Counted from the stretch's first letter, positions 50,099-57,746 are shown. The stretch is DNA of 64,000 bases from Subdoligranulum variabile (GCA_004554775.1 SFKI01000002.1:1-64000), one strand, 5' to 3'. The notes: generated by a model not told the origin, from the sequence alone. Numbers and translations: made by a program.

Positions 50099-51574
50099 GT
50101 GACGCAAGAACAAATTTACCAGAATATTGCCCGCCGGACCGGCGGCGATATCTATCTGGGCGTGGTGGGGCCGGTACGCACAGGGAAAAGCACCTTTATC
50201 AAGCGCTTTTCCGAGTTGCTTTTGCTGCCGCATATCTCAAACGAAGCCCAACGCGCCCGCGCCAACGACGAACTGCCTCAAAGCGCCGCAGGCCGTACGA
50301 TCATGACGACCGAGCCAAAATTTATTCCGGAAAAGGCAGTCAATATTGAGCTTTCGGGCGGTGGCAGCTTCCGCGCACGGCTTATCGACTGTGTGGGTTA
50401 CATGGTGGACGGTGCCCTCGGCCATGAGGAACAGGACGCCCCGCGCTTGGTAAAAAGCCCCTGGTTCGACCACGAAGTCCCGTTTGACCTGGCAGCCGAG
50501 ACCGGCACGCGGCGTGTCATCCGTGAGCATGCCACCGTGGGTGTCGTTGTCACCACCGACGGCAGCGTGGCCGATTTGCCGCGCGAGAATTACTGTGAAG
50601 CCGAACGCCGCATCATCGCCGAGCTGGAAGCCATCGGCAAGCCGTATGTGATCTTGCTGAACTGCACCGACCCGGGCAGCGACACCGCCCGCCAGCTGGC
50701 CGCCCAGCTGCAGGATACCTACCAGCGGGCGGTTGTGCCCATCAACTGCGTAACGATGACCGCCGAAACGCTGGATGGCATTTTGCAACGTCTTTTGTAT
50801 GAGTTCCCGATTCGGGAAATCGCTGTGCAGATGCCCAACTGGGTCACGATGCTGGAACCGGGCCACTGGCTGCAAAGTGCCGTCTACACCGCCATGCTGG
50901 AATTTGCAGGCTCTGTGCACAAGATGGCCGATATCGCTGGTAAAAATCTGCCGCTAGAATGTGAATATATCACAAAAACAACGCTGACCGGCATGGATCT
51001 TGCCAGCGGCACGGTGCACATCACGGCAACGATTGCGCCTGATATCTTTTACAAAATCCTGGGCGAACAGACGGGACTTTCCATCGTGGACGAAGCCAGC
51101 CTCTTGCCCTGTGTGGTCAGCCTGGCCAAAGCCAAGCGTGCCTATGACAAGATAAAATCCGCACTGGATCAGGTCGAAGCCACCGGCTATGGCATCGTGA
51201 TGCCGGGCATTGAAGAACTGACGCTGGAAGAGCCGGAGATCGTGCGGCAGGGCGGGCAATACGGTGTGCGCCTGTCCGCCAGCGCGCCCAGCCTGCACAT
51301 TATGCGGGCCAATATCCACACCGAGCTTTCGCCCACCGTGGGCAGCGAGCAGCAGGGGGAAGAACTTATCAAGAGCCTGCTGGCCGATTTTGAGACCGAC
51401 CCCGGCAAGCTGTGGAACACCAATATCTTTGGCAAAAGTCTGAACGAGCTGGTTAGCGAGGGTGTGCAGGCCAAGCTGCTGCACATGCCGCAGGAGGCCC
51501 GCAGCCGCTTGCAGCAAACGCTGGAACGCATTATTAACGAGGGCTGCGACGGTCTGATCTGCATTTTATTGTAA
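50099..51574 (+). CDS. spoIVA: Stage IV sporulation protein A (coat ATPase)
   Basis: A 491-residue ATPase that polymerises on the forespore surface as the basement layer of the coat; Bacillus SpoIVA has 492 residues. Walker A is GPVRTGKSTFIKRF (about 24-37), the switch region includes RTIMTTEPKFIPEKAV (in part) and Walker B-like LIDCVGYMVDGALGHEE. The C-terminal SpoVM/SipL-contact region ends the protein (LQQTLERIINEGCDGLICI region). GTG 50099 after AAGGAGGG is the start; an earlier GTG at 50081 overlaps sipL and lies before the ribosome binding site. Confidence 0.96.
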   Translation: MTQEQIYQNIARRTGGDIYLGVVGPVRTGKSTFIKRFSELLLLPHISNEAQRARANDELPQSAAGRTIMTTEPKFIPEKAVNIELSGGGSFRARLIDCVGYMVDGALGHEEQDAPRLVKSPWFDHEVPFDLAAETGTRRVIREHATVGVVVTTDGSVADLPRENYCEAERRIIAELEAIGKPYVILLNCTDPGSDTARQLAAQLQDTYQRAVVPINCVTMTAETLDGILQRLLYEFPIREIAVQMPNWVTMLEPGHWLQSAVYTAMLEFAGSVHKMADIAGKNLPLECEYITKTTLTGMDLASGTVHITATIAPDIFYKILGEQTGLSIVDEASLLPCVVSLAKAKRAYDKIKSALDQVEATGYGIVMPGIEELTLEEPEIVRQGGQYGVRLSASAPSLHIMRANIHTELSPTVGSEQQGEELIKSLLADFETDPGKLWNTNIFGKSLNELVSEGVQAKLLHMPQEARSRLQQTLERIINEGCDGLICILL

Positions 51575-51588
51575 AGGGGAGAGGTCTT

Positions 51589-51804
51589 GTGTTCAAACGC
51601 CTGACCCAGCAGGAAAAAGACCGCCGCGCCGTGCGTGCCGAACTGGACGTGGCGGCAGATGCCCTGCGCGCCAACGAGAAAGCCTTTCAGGAAGCGCTAG
51701 ACCCCTTTGTTATTGAACAGCTTACCTACCAGCACGCGGCGCTGCTGTGCCGCTGCCGGGTGCTGCTGCGCACACTGCGGGAGGAGGATGCCCCGTGCCG
51801 CTGA
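51589..51804 (+). CDS. YaaL/DUF2508-family small protein
   Basis: A 71-residue helical, charged protein (RLTQQEKDRRAVRAELDVA...) of the YaaL type. In Bacillus yaaL lies immediately before bofA, the same arrangement seen here, where bofA starts inside its last codons. Function unknown. The start is GTG 51589 with GGGGAGAGG upstream. It follows spoIVA by 14 bases, so sipL-spoIVA-yaaL-bofA form one likely transcript. Confidence 0.8.
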   Translation: MFKRLTQQEKDRRAVRAELDVAADALRANEKAFQEALDPFVIEQLTYQHAALLCRCRVLLRTLREEDAPCR

Positions 51805-52058
51805 CCGATGCTCTGTGGCCCTGGGCAGGCGGCGCAGTGTGCCTCATTGTAGTTCTGCGCTGCGCGGCCCGCCAGCGGCATCCGATACTGGCCTTGCTGG
51901 CCGGGGCTGTCTGTGGGTTGGGGACGCTGGCTGTGCTGGCGCTGCTGGAGCCCGTCAGCGGCATTGCGCTGCCGCTGAACCGCTTTACCGCGTTTATAGC
52001 TGCCGTGCTGGGCGTGCCCGGGGTGATTTTACTGCTGCTTTTGCAGCTGATATTATAA
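51795..52058 (+). CDS. bofA: Pro-sigmaK processing inhibitor BofA
   Basis: An 87-residue membrane protein, the same length as Bacillus BofA. Two or three hydrophobic helices are followed by the family's C-terminal signature GIALPLNRFTAFIAAVLGVPG with a final LLLLLQLIL. BofA blocks the SpoIVFB protease until a forespore signal arrives; SpoIVFA/SpoIVFB-like genes are at 26837-28052. The start is GTG 51795, seven bases after GGAGGAGG, overlapping yaaL by ten bases. Confidence 0.88.
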   Translation: MPLTDALWPWAGGAVCLIVVLRCAARQRHPILALLAGAVCGLGTLAVLALLEPVSGIALPLNRFTAFIAAVLGVPGVILLLLLQLIL

Positions 52059-52064
52059 AAAATC

Positions 52065-52093
52065 TTGCCAACGGCTGTGCAATATGCTATAAT
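52065..52093 (+). promoter_or_regulatory. Promoter of rnpB
   Basis: TTGCCA (52065-52070), 17-base spacer, TATAAT (52088-52093) with a TG one base upstream (extended -10). The start is expected near 52100. Confidence 0.8.
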
Positions 52094-52100
52094 ATCTCAG

Positions 52101-52446
52101 AAACGAGTGGAACATACGGCGGCGGGACAGTTCGCAAGAACTGCCTGAGGAAAGTCCGGGCTTCACAGAGGCATAGCAACTGCTAACGGCAGCCGGGGGC
52201 GACCCCAGGGATAGTGCAACAGAAAGAAACCGCCGCGCTTAGCGCGGTAAGGATGGAAAGGCGAGGTAAGAGCTCACCAGCGCACTGGCGACTTTGCGGC
52301 TATGTAAACCCTGCTTGAAGCAACATCCGTATGGGACATTATGCGGAGCCTCGCGCGTCCCGGTGATGGCGTGAGCCTTGCGGCAACGTAAGGCCAAGAT
52401 AGATCGTCGTTTGATACAGAACCCGGCTTACGGTCCAGTCGTTTTC
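52101..52446 (+). ncRNA. rnpB: RNase P RNA
   Basis: The catalytic RNA that removes tRNA 5' leaders. Conserved core elements are present in order: GAGGAAAGTCCGGGCTTC (about 52146-52163), ACAGAAAG, GGTAAGAGCTCACCAG (about 52264-52279), GATAGATCGTCG and the 3' core ACAGAACCCGGCTTACGG. P1 pairs AAACGA-TGGA at the 5' end with TCCA-TCGTTT at the 3' end. The peripheral stems suggest the ancestral A type. The 5' end follows from the promoter; the 3' end is set by P1 pairing. Confidence 0.93.
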
Positions 52447-52457
52447 TAAAACAATCT

Positions 52458-52493
52458 CTGCACAGTGGTTTGTATAACTGCTGTGCAGTTTTT
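52458..52493 (+). terminator. Terminator of rnpB
   Basis: CTGCACAG (52458-52465) pairs with CTGTGCAG (52481-52488), followed by TTTTTG. Confidence 0.8.
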
Positions 52494-52560
52494 GTTTGTG
52501 ATAAATACCGCATACAGCAACCGCCCGCAGGCTGCCGCCGACAAAAAAAGACCCTTGGCC

Positions 52561-52589
52561 TTGACACCGGGAAAGCGAAACGCTATAAT
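52561..52589 (+). promoter_or_regulatory. Consensus promoter of the Xer-type recombinase gene
   Basis: TTGACA (52561-52566), 17-base spacer, TATAAT (52584-52589), a perfect match. An AGCGAAA word (52574-52580) lies in the spacer and recurs in the palindrome downstream. Confidence 0.8.
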
Positions 52590-52605
52590 AAAAACGAAAT
52601 ATATA

Positions 52606-52633
52606 ATTTCGCTAAATCAAAGTTTAGCGAAAT
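52606..52633. repeat. 28-bp perfect palindrome with 11-6-11 geometry before the Xer-type gene
   Basis: ATTTCGCTAAA (52606-52616), spacer TCAAAG, TTTAGCGAAAT (52623-52633): arms are perfect inverted repeats. The 11-6-11 spacing equals that of dif/Xer sites, and Xer genes of the XerS/XerH type can have their site next door, but the arms do not match known Firmicutes dif words. It also lies in the 5' untranslated region just after a perfect promoter and shares AGCGAAA with the promoter spacer, so an operator or mRNA hairpin is equally possible. Confidence 0.6.
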
Positions 52634-52656
52634 ATGGGGAGGGGCAAACAGGGAAA

Positions 52657-53709
52657 ATGAGCAGCTATATCGACGTGGTCCACCCGGACCGCCATGCGCC
52701 GTATCTGGATATCCCGGATGATGTGGTGGATTACCTGCATTATCTGGACTTTGTAAAGATGCGCTCGCCCAGGACGATCAATGCGTATTATCTGGATCTG
52801 CGCGGGTTCTTCCGTTTTATGATGGCCGTGCAATGGGCACGTGTGCCGCAGAATACACCTGCGGAGAAAATTATCCTGACGGGCATCACGACCAACGATA
52901 TTAAGACGATCGCCAAGAAAGATATCTTTGCCTACCTGGACCATGTGCGCAGCGCGGACGATAACGGCGGCAAGGCCCGGGCGCGCAAGCTGAGCGCGCT
53001 TAAGGGCTTTTTCACCTATCTGGTGACGCAGGTCAATAAATTGCAGGAAAACCCCACTGAGGGTATCAGCCTGGGCTCGCCGAAGAAAGCATTGCCCAAG
53101 TACCTGACTGCCGAGGAAAGCATAGACTTGTTAAAAAATATACAAAGTGACTTCTATGAGCGTGACTTCTGCATGCTGACGTTTTTTTTAAACTGCGGTA
53201 TGCGTTTGACCGAACTTGTAACCATCAACATGGGCGACTTTAAGCAGGATACCATCCGCATCACCGGCAAAGGCAACAAAGAACGTCTTGTCTACCTGAA
53301 CGATGCCTGCCTGGAAGCACTGGACCATTATAAAAAGGCCCGTGCAGCGCTGCCGAATTTACCGGCAGATGAACAGGCCTTGTTCGTCTCCAAACGTACG
53401 GGTAAGCGGCTGACGGCCCGGCGCGTGGAACAGATCGTGGAGCGGTGCCTGCAAAGTGCAGGTCTCAGCGGGCGCGGGTTTTCGCCCCATAAGCTGCGCC
53501 ACACAGCGGCAACACTGATGTATCAGGGCGGCGTGGATATGTTGGCACTGAAAGAAATCCTAGGGCACGAGAGCGTTTCCACCACGCAGATCTACACCCA
53601 CATCAATCAGGAACGTCTGCGCGCGGCGGTGAAGGCCTCTCCCCTTGCGGATCAGGCCTACATTGCCGAAAGTAAGCCCTCACAGCAGGACACCGGCGAG
53701 GATAACTGA
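52657..53709 (+). CDS. Tyrosine recombinase, XerC/XerD type
   Basis: A 350-residue site-specific recombinase. The N-terminal SAM-like core-binding domain covers about 20-140 and the catalytic domain about 150-325. Catalytic residues are the first Arg in LNCGMRLTELV, Lys in ITGKGNKERLV, HKLRHTAATLM (His-x-x-Arg), His/Trp position in LKEILGHESVSTTQIYTH with the tyrosine nucleophile at IYTHIN. It is somewhat longer than XerC/D (about 300) at both ends. ATG 52657 has GGAGGGG upstream at a rather long spacing. Chromosome dimer resolution is likely but the site is not shown. Confidence 0.88.
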   Translation: MSSYIDVVHPDRHAPYLDIPDDVVDYLHYLDFVKMRSPRTINAYYLDLRGFFRFMMAVQWARVPQNTPAEKIILTGITTNDIKTIAKKDIFAYLDHVRSADDNGGKARARKLSALKGFFTYLVTQVNKLQENPTEGISLGSPKKALPKYLTAEESIDLLKNIQSDFYERDFCMLTFFLNCGMRLTELVTINMGDFKQDTIRITGKGNKERLVYLNDACLEALDHYKKARAALPNLPADEQALFVSKRTGKRLTARRVEQIVERCLQSAGLSGRGFSPHKLRHTAATLMYQGGVDMLALKEILGHESVSTTQIYTHINQERLRAAVKASPLADQAYIAESKPSQQDTGEDN

Positions 53710-54348
53710 CAGCCAGGCGTTGACCAGACTCACCGCCCCGGCCAGCAGCAGGCATAGCAAAAAGCGGATGCTTACCCGCCGCCACGCTGCCGAAAGCTGC
53801 CCGCGCGGCGGCCCCACAGCAAAAATGCACTGGAAAAGCCCGGTGCTGAGCTGTGAGCCATACCCCGCCAGCCACAGCCCGGCAAACAGTACGCTCAAAT
53901 TGGGCAGGCTGCTCAACAGCCAGTAGCAGGCAAGGCCGCGGCTCTCCCCTGCGGTCAGTACGCAGGTGGCGCACAGGCCGAGAAAACTGCCGCGCAGAAA
54001 GAACAGCGCCAGAAAAAAGAAACACCCCAACGCGGAAAAACTGCAAAAATAGAGTGCCGCCAGCTGCAAAAAAGCAGCTGAAAACTGCCATTGCCACACA
54101 GAAAAAGTCGTATGATAGCTGGTTTTTGCCAGATAATACGCGGCCAGCTGCTGCCCCGGCTCCCAATTGCCTGTCCGTCCCAGCCAGATGCCCGGCAGGT
54201 AGCCCAAAAGAAACAGGCAGGCATAACCCCAGACGAGCCTTTGCAGCCCGCTTGGCGCAGCAGAGGCTTGCGGTGCATGCAGGGGCGGCTGGCGCGGCCA
54301 GAACGCCCGTGGGCGCACGGCTGCGCGTGCAGGCTGTGCGGTGCGCAT
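53680..54348 (-). CDS. Stage II sporulation protein M-like membrane protein
   Basis: A 222-residue membrane protein with five likely helices (first at about 40-58, then 85-130, 135-160 and 190-215) and the SpoIIM/DUF95 character, including LFFLRGSFLGLCAT in the middle. SpoIIM with SpoIIP and SpoIID thins septal peptidoglycan during engulfment. Similarity by eye is moderate. ATG 54348 has a strong AAAGGAGGG upstream and overlaps the end of the TIGR04086 gene by one base; its 3' end overlaps the recombinase gene tail to tail by 30 bases. Confidence 0.65.
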   Translation of the reverse strand: MRTAQPARAAVRPRAFWPRQPPLHAPQASAAPSGLQRLVWGYACLFLLGYLPGIWLGRTGNWEPGQQLAAYYLAKTSYHTTFSVWQWQFSAAFLQLAALYFCSFSALGCFFFLALFFLRGSFLGLCATCVLTAGESRGLACYWLLSSLPNLSVLFAGLWLAGYGSQLSTGLFQCIFAVGPPRGQLSAAWRRVSIRFLLCLLLAGAVSLVNAWLSVILAGVLL

Positions 54349-54782
54349 CAGCGTCCCTCCTTTACAGCGGAAAGTGCCCCGCCGAGGGTTCCGCCCAGTA
54401 ATAATGCCAGCGGCAGCATCGTGTCGCTGTGCGTCCAACTGGGCACGCCGTGCGCAAGGACCGCCGCAGCAAGCAGGCACAGGCTGTAAAATGCTCCGCA
54501 CACCAGCCCGCAGATAAGCCGCTGCCGCCCGATCTTACCGGCCAGCAGCGCCCCGGAAAGCGCTGCTCCGGCTGCTGCCGCCAGGCAGGCCATCGGCCGC
54601 ACTAGATGCAGTGGCAGAGGCGTATGCGTCAGCAAAAGCGCGGCCAGCGCCAGCAGCAACAAGCACAGCCCCACACCCGCAGCAAATACCTGCACCAGCA
54701 TCCAGGCCGGTGCTGCCTGCCCACGTGATCGCTTTTGCGATTTGGGTCGTCTGGGTGGATTGCGTGAAAAGCTTTTTGTCAT
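54348..54782 (-). CDS. TIGR04086-family membrane protein
   Basis: A 144-residue protein with a basic N-terminus (residues 1-25) and four hydrophobic helices rich in Ala, Leu and Gly (ACLAAAAGAALSGALLAGKIG and ALLLGGTLGGALS are typical). Families of this kind (YrzE-like, TIGR04086) often lie near yajC and tgt in Clostridia; function unknown. The start is ATG 54782, inside the 66-base gap after yajC that contains a hairpin terminator, so its expression may depend on read-through. Confidence 0.65.
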   Translation of the reverse strand: MTKSFSRNPPRRPKSQKRSRGQAAPAWMLVQVFAAGVGLCLLLLALAALLLTHTPLPLHLVRPMACLAAAAGAALSGALLAGKIGRQRLICGLVCGAFYSLCLLAAAVLAHGVPSWTHSDTMLPLALLLGGTLGGALSAVKEGR

Positions 54783-54791
54783 ACTAAAACG

Positions 54792-54826
54792 CCCCCTTGC
54801 ACAGTAAACACTATGCAAGGGGGGGC
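54792..54826 (-). terminator. Hairpin terminator/attenuator between yajC and TIGR04086
   Basis: Minus strand: CCCCCTTGCA-T-AG (from 54826) pairs with CT-G-TGCAAGGGGG (to 54792), followed by CGTTTT. Confidence 0.7.
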
Positions 54827-54848
54827 TTTGGTATGCCGTTGGGCAGAC

Positions 54849-55193
54849 TTACTTCTTAGCAGGGGTGGTGTCCTTGCCGCCCACGTCCAGCTTCTCAACG
54901 CTGGCAATGGCAGAACGGCGGAAGCGAATCTTGGTGCGGTCGCTGCCGGTCTCCAGAACGATGGTATCGTCCTTGTCAGCAATGGCGCAGACGATGCCGA
55001 CGATACCGCCGATGGTAGAGACCTTATCGCCGATCTCGATGGAGCTGCGCATGGCGGCATCCTTCTTGTCCTGGCGCTTCTGCGGCAGGTAGATCAGGAT
55101 GAACATGAAGACGATGATCAGAATCATCGGCAGCAGCGTAAACAGGGTTTCGGTCATGCTGGCAGAGCCAGTGGCGCTCAAAAACTGAATCAT
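54849..55193 (-). CDS. yajC: Preprotein translocase subunit YajC
   Basis: A 114-residue protein with one membrane helix (about 18-40, LLPMILIIVFMFILIYLPQ), the conserved basic RPQ/KK-like LPQKRQDKKDAAM, and a small cytosolic domain with IGDKVSTIGGIVGIV. It associates with SecDF-YidC. AAGGAG precedes ATG 55193. Its own promoter lies 36-64 bases upstream; tgt is upstream in the same direction, the usual tgt-yajC order. Confidence 0.94.
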   Translation of the reverse strand: MIQFLSATGSASMTETLFTLLPMILIIVFMFILIYLPQKRQDKKDAAMRSSIEIGDKVSTIGGIVGIVCAIADKDDTIVLETGSDRTKIRFRRSAIASVEKLDVGGKDTTPAKK

Positions 55194-55228
55194 AGCGGGT
55201 ATACTCCTTAAAATAAACGATTTATTCT

Positions 55229-55257
55229 ATTATATCGAACTTTGCGGCACAGCGCAA
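55229..55257 (-). promoter_or_regulatory. Promoter of yajC
   Basis: Minus strand: TTGCGC (55257-55252), 17-base spacer, TATAAT (55234-55229). Confidence 0.65.
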
Positions 55258-55274
55258 GCGTTTACGAAAAAATA

Positions 55275-56408
55275 TCAGATGCGAGTGTCAAGTTTATGCA
55301 CATAGGTGTCGTGGAACTGCTGGAAAGTGCCGTTATCCAGCGCTTCGCGGATGCGCTCCATCAGGTGGTTGTAGAAATACAGGTTATGCATAACGGCCAA
55401 ACGCATGCCCAGCATTTCATCAGCTTTCTGCAAGTGGCGGATGTACGCACGGGAAAAGTTGCGGCAGACCGGGCAGTCGCAATGCGGGTCGATGGGCGAC
55501 TCGTCGCGCTCGTACTTCAGGTTCTTGATGTTGATGACGCCGTCCCAGGTGAACAGATGGCCGTGGCGGGCGTTGCGGCTGGGCATGACGCAGTCGAACA
55601 GGTCAACACCGCGGTAGACGCCCTCAATGATGTTGCCGGGGGTACCGACGCCCATCAGATAGCGAATCTTGTTCTTGGGTGCAAACGGCTCTACCGCCGA
55701 GATGATGTCGTACATGACCTCGGCAGGCTCGCCCACGGCCAGGCCGCCGATGGCATAGCCGTCCAGATCGTACTCGGCAATCTGCTTCATGTGCTCCACG
55801 CGCAGGTCGGCAAAGGTGCAGCCCTGGTTGATGCCAAACAGCAGCTGGTCGGGGTTGACGGCCTTTTCCTCGTGCTTCAGGCGGGCCATCTCGTCCTTGC
55901 AGCGCAGCAGCCAGCGGGCCGTGCGGGCGCAGCTGTTTTTGGCGTACTCGTAGGTGGCGGGGTTCTCAACACATTCGTCAAAAGCCATGGCGATGGTCGA
56001 ACCCAGGTTGGCCTGGATCTGCATGCTTTGCTCGGGCCCCATGAAGATGCGGTGGCCGTCCAGATGGGAGTTGAAAGTCACGCCTTCCTCAGTAATCTGG
56101 CGCAGCTTAGCCAGGCTGAATACCTGGAATCCGCCGCTGTCCGTCAGAATGGGGCCGTCCCACTTGGTGAACTTGTGCAGTCCGCCCATCTCGGCCACCA
56201 GCTTATCACCGGGGCGCAGATGCAAATGGTAAGTATTGCACAGCATGACCTGGGCGCGGATATCCTTTAAGTCCAGTGCCGACAGGCCGCCCTTGATGGC
56301 GGCGGCAGTCGCAACATTCTGGAAAGCGGGGGTCTGCACGGTGCCATGCACCGTAGTAAATTCGCCGCGTCGGGCGGCACCTTCCTGTTTGATGAGGCGG
56401 TAAGGCAT
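55275..56408 (-). CDS. tgt: tRNA-guanine transglycosylase (queuine/preQ1)
   Basis: A 377-residue enzyme that swaps guanine 34 for preQ1 in Asn, Asp, His and Tyr tRNAs. The active site appears in LTDSGGFQVFSL and GGLAVGEP, the nucleophilic Asp in GVDLFDCVMPSRNARHG, and the zinc site as CDCPVC with a later His (MHNLYFYNHL). AAAAGGAG precedes ATG 56408. queA is 27 bases upstream, so the last two steps toward epoxyqueuosine are co-transcribed; queF/queC genes are not in the window. Confidence 0.96.
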   Translation of the reverse strand: MPYRLIKQEGAARRGEFTTVHGTVQTPAFQNVATAAAIKGGLSALDLKDIRAQVMLCNTYHLHLRPGDKLVAEMGGLHKFTKWDGPILTDSGGFQVFSLAKLRQITEEGVTFNSHLDGHRIFMGPEQSMQIQANLGSTIAMAFDECVENPATYEYAKNSCARTARWLLRCKDEMARLKHEEKAVNPDQLLFGINQGCTFADLRVEHMKQIAEYDLDGYAIGGLAVGEPAEVMYDIISAVEPFAPKNKIRYLMGVGTPGNIIEGVYRGVDLFDCVMPSRNARHGHLFTWDGVINIKNLKYERDESPIDPHCDCPVCRNFSRAYIRHLQKADEMLGMRLAVMHNLYFYNHLMERIREALDNGTFQQFHDTYVHKLDTRI

Positions 56409-56435
56409 GTTGGCAGCTCCTTTTATACTAAGTTA

Positions 56436-57464
56436 TCAACGAATGAACATCGCATCACCGAATGAAAAAAATCTATACTTTTCTTCGACGGCGACCTTGT
56501 AAGCGGCCATGGTCTTGTCATAGCCGTAGAACGCGGAAATCAGCATGATCAGGGTGCTTTCCGGCAGGTGGAAGTTGGTGATCAGGCCGTCGATGGCTTT
56601 CAGCTCGATGCCGGGATAGATGAAGATGCTGGTGTTGCCGCTGCAAGGTACGATCTTGCCGTACTTGGCCCAGACGGATTCCAGCGTGCGGCAGCTCGTG
56701 GTGCCCACGGCGATGACGCGGTGGCCTGCGGCGCGGGTCTCGTTGATGAGATTGGCAGTCTCCTCGCTGACCGAGTACCACTCGCTGTGCATCTGGTGGT
56801 CCTCAATGGATTCCTCGTTGACCGGGCGGAACGTGCCTAGGCCGACGTGCAGTGTGACCTCGGCAATCTTGACGCCGCGGGAGCGGATGGTGTCCATCAG
56901 CTGCGGGGTAAAGTGCAGGCCTGCCGTCGGCGCGGCTGCGCTGCCCAGCTCCTTGGCGTAGACGGTCTGGTACTGGCTCTGGTCCTCCAATTGCTTGGTG
57001 ATGTAGGGAGGCAGCGGCATTTTGCCGAACTCGTCCAGCTTTTCATACAGCGTTTCAGTATCATAGCTGAACGTGACATATTTGTTGCCGTCGGGCAGTG
57101 TTTCATCCACCACAGCGGTCAGGCTGCCGTCGCCAAATTCCACTTTGGTGCCTGCCTGCATCCGCTTGCCGGGGCGGGCCAGGCATTCCCAGGTATCCCC
57201 TTTTACTTGGCGCAGCAGCAACAGTTCGCAGACAGCGCCGGTGGGAACCTTGGTGCCCATCAGACGGGCGGGCAGCACCTTGGAGTTGTTGACGACCAGC
57301 AGGTCACCTTTCTCGAGATAATGCGGCAGCTCATGAAAAACCGAGTGCAGAATTTTATCATTTTTGCGGTCCAGCACCATCAGGCGGGCCGCATCGCGGG
57401 GGTCGGCAGGCTCCTGCGCAATCAATTCTTTAGGTAAGTCGTACCAAAAATCCTTTTTCAGCAT
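56436..57464 (-). CDS. queA: S-adenosylmethionine:tRNA ribosyltransferase-isomerase
   Basis: A 342-residue enzyme that transfers and rearranges the ribosyl group of SAM onto preQ1 in tRNA. It opens with the typical DFWYDLPKELIAQEPADPRD and contains LLVVNNSKVLPARL, AAPTAGLHFTPQLM and TTSCRTLES. AAAAGGAAG precedes ATG 57464. Its promoter region overlaps that of the lysine-riboswitch transcript on the other strand. Confidence 0.96.
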   Translation of the reverse strand: MLKKDFWYDLPKELIAQEPADPRDAARLMVLDRKNDKILHSVFHELPHYLEKGDLLVVNNSKVLPARLMGTKVPTGAVCELLLLRQVKGDTWECLARPGKRMQAGTKVEFGDGSLTAVVDETLPDGNKYVTFSYDTETLYEKLDEFGKMPLPPYITKQLEDQSQYQTVYAKELGSAAAPTAGLHFTPQLMDTIRSRGVKIAEVTLHVGLGTFRPVNEESIEDHQMHSEWYSVSEETANLINETRAAGHRVIAVGTTSCRTLESVWAKYGKIVPCSGNTSIFIYPGIELKAIDGLITNFHLPESTLIMLISAFYGYDKTMAAYKVAVEEKYRFFSFGDAMFIR

Positions 57465-57483
57465 GGTTTTCTTCCTTTTTTCG

Positions 57484-57512
57484 TTGACAATCTGGGATAG
57501 GGATACTATAAT
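57484..57512 (+). promoter_or_regulatory. Consensus promoter of the lysine riboswitch-asd operon
   Basis: TTGACA (57484-57489), 17-base spacer, TATAAT (57507-57512). The same A/T block read on the minus strand offers TATAGT (57510-57505) for queA, so divergent -10 elements overlap. Confidence 0.85.
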
Positions 57513-57515
57513 AAA

Positions 57516-57690
57516 GCCAGCACAGAGGCGCGAAGTGCATCAGTAACCTTGTTTGTACGCCCCAGCCAGGGGCATAAGCAGGGCGAAAGGGTACTTTGCC
57601 GAAGGCAATGCACGGCACGCATTGGCCTGGGTCCGTAACCGAACAGGTGCGGGACTGTCACACCCCAATCAGTGTGTTGCGCTGTGTCTA
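57516..57690 (+). promoter_or_regulatory. Lysine riboswitch (L box)
   Basis: The leader carries conserved lysine-aptamer elements: AGAGGCGCGAAG (57524-57535), a GGGGCATAAGCAGGGCGAAAGG segment (quoted in part: GGGGCATAAGCAGGGCGAAA), TTTGCCGAAGGCAATGC, GCCTGGGTCCG (57625-57635) and the 3' GTGCGGGACTGTCA (57647-57660). P1 pairs CACAG (57521-57525) with CTGTG (57682-57686). Downstream lie a second hairpin (TGCAATAT/ATATTGCA, about 57692-57715) and an intrinsic terminator. Lysine binding should cause early termination and shut off asd-dapA-dapB. Confidence 0.92.
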
Positions 57691-57720
57691 TATGCAATAT
57701 GATATTATATTGCATTTTGT

Positions 57721-57746
57721 GCCGGTTTTCAAGCCGGTTTTTTTAT
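57721..57746 (+). terminator. Riboswitch-controlled terminator
   Basis: CCGGTT/AGCCGG stem (57722-57737) followed by seven or more T residues, the expression platform of the lysine riboswitch. Confidence 0.7.

Noticed and set aside
52101..52446. The rnpB segment as a coding region (open frames cross it)
   Set aside because: The conserved RNase P RNA core elements, promoter and terminator define it as an RNA gene.
53603..54166. A minus-strand frame of 187 codons overlapping the SpoIIM-like gene
   Set aside because: The overlapping frame 53680-54348 has the strong ribosome binding site, membrane helices and operon coupling; this one has neither.
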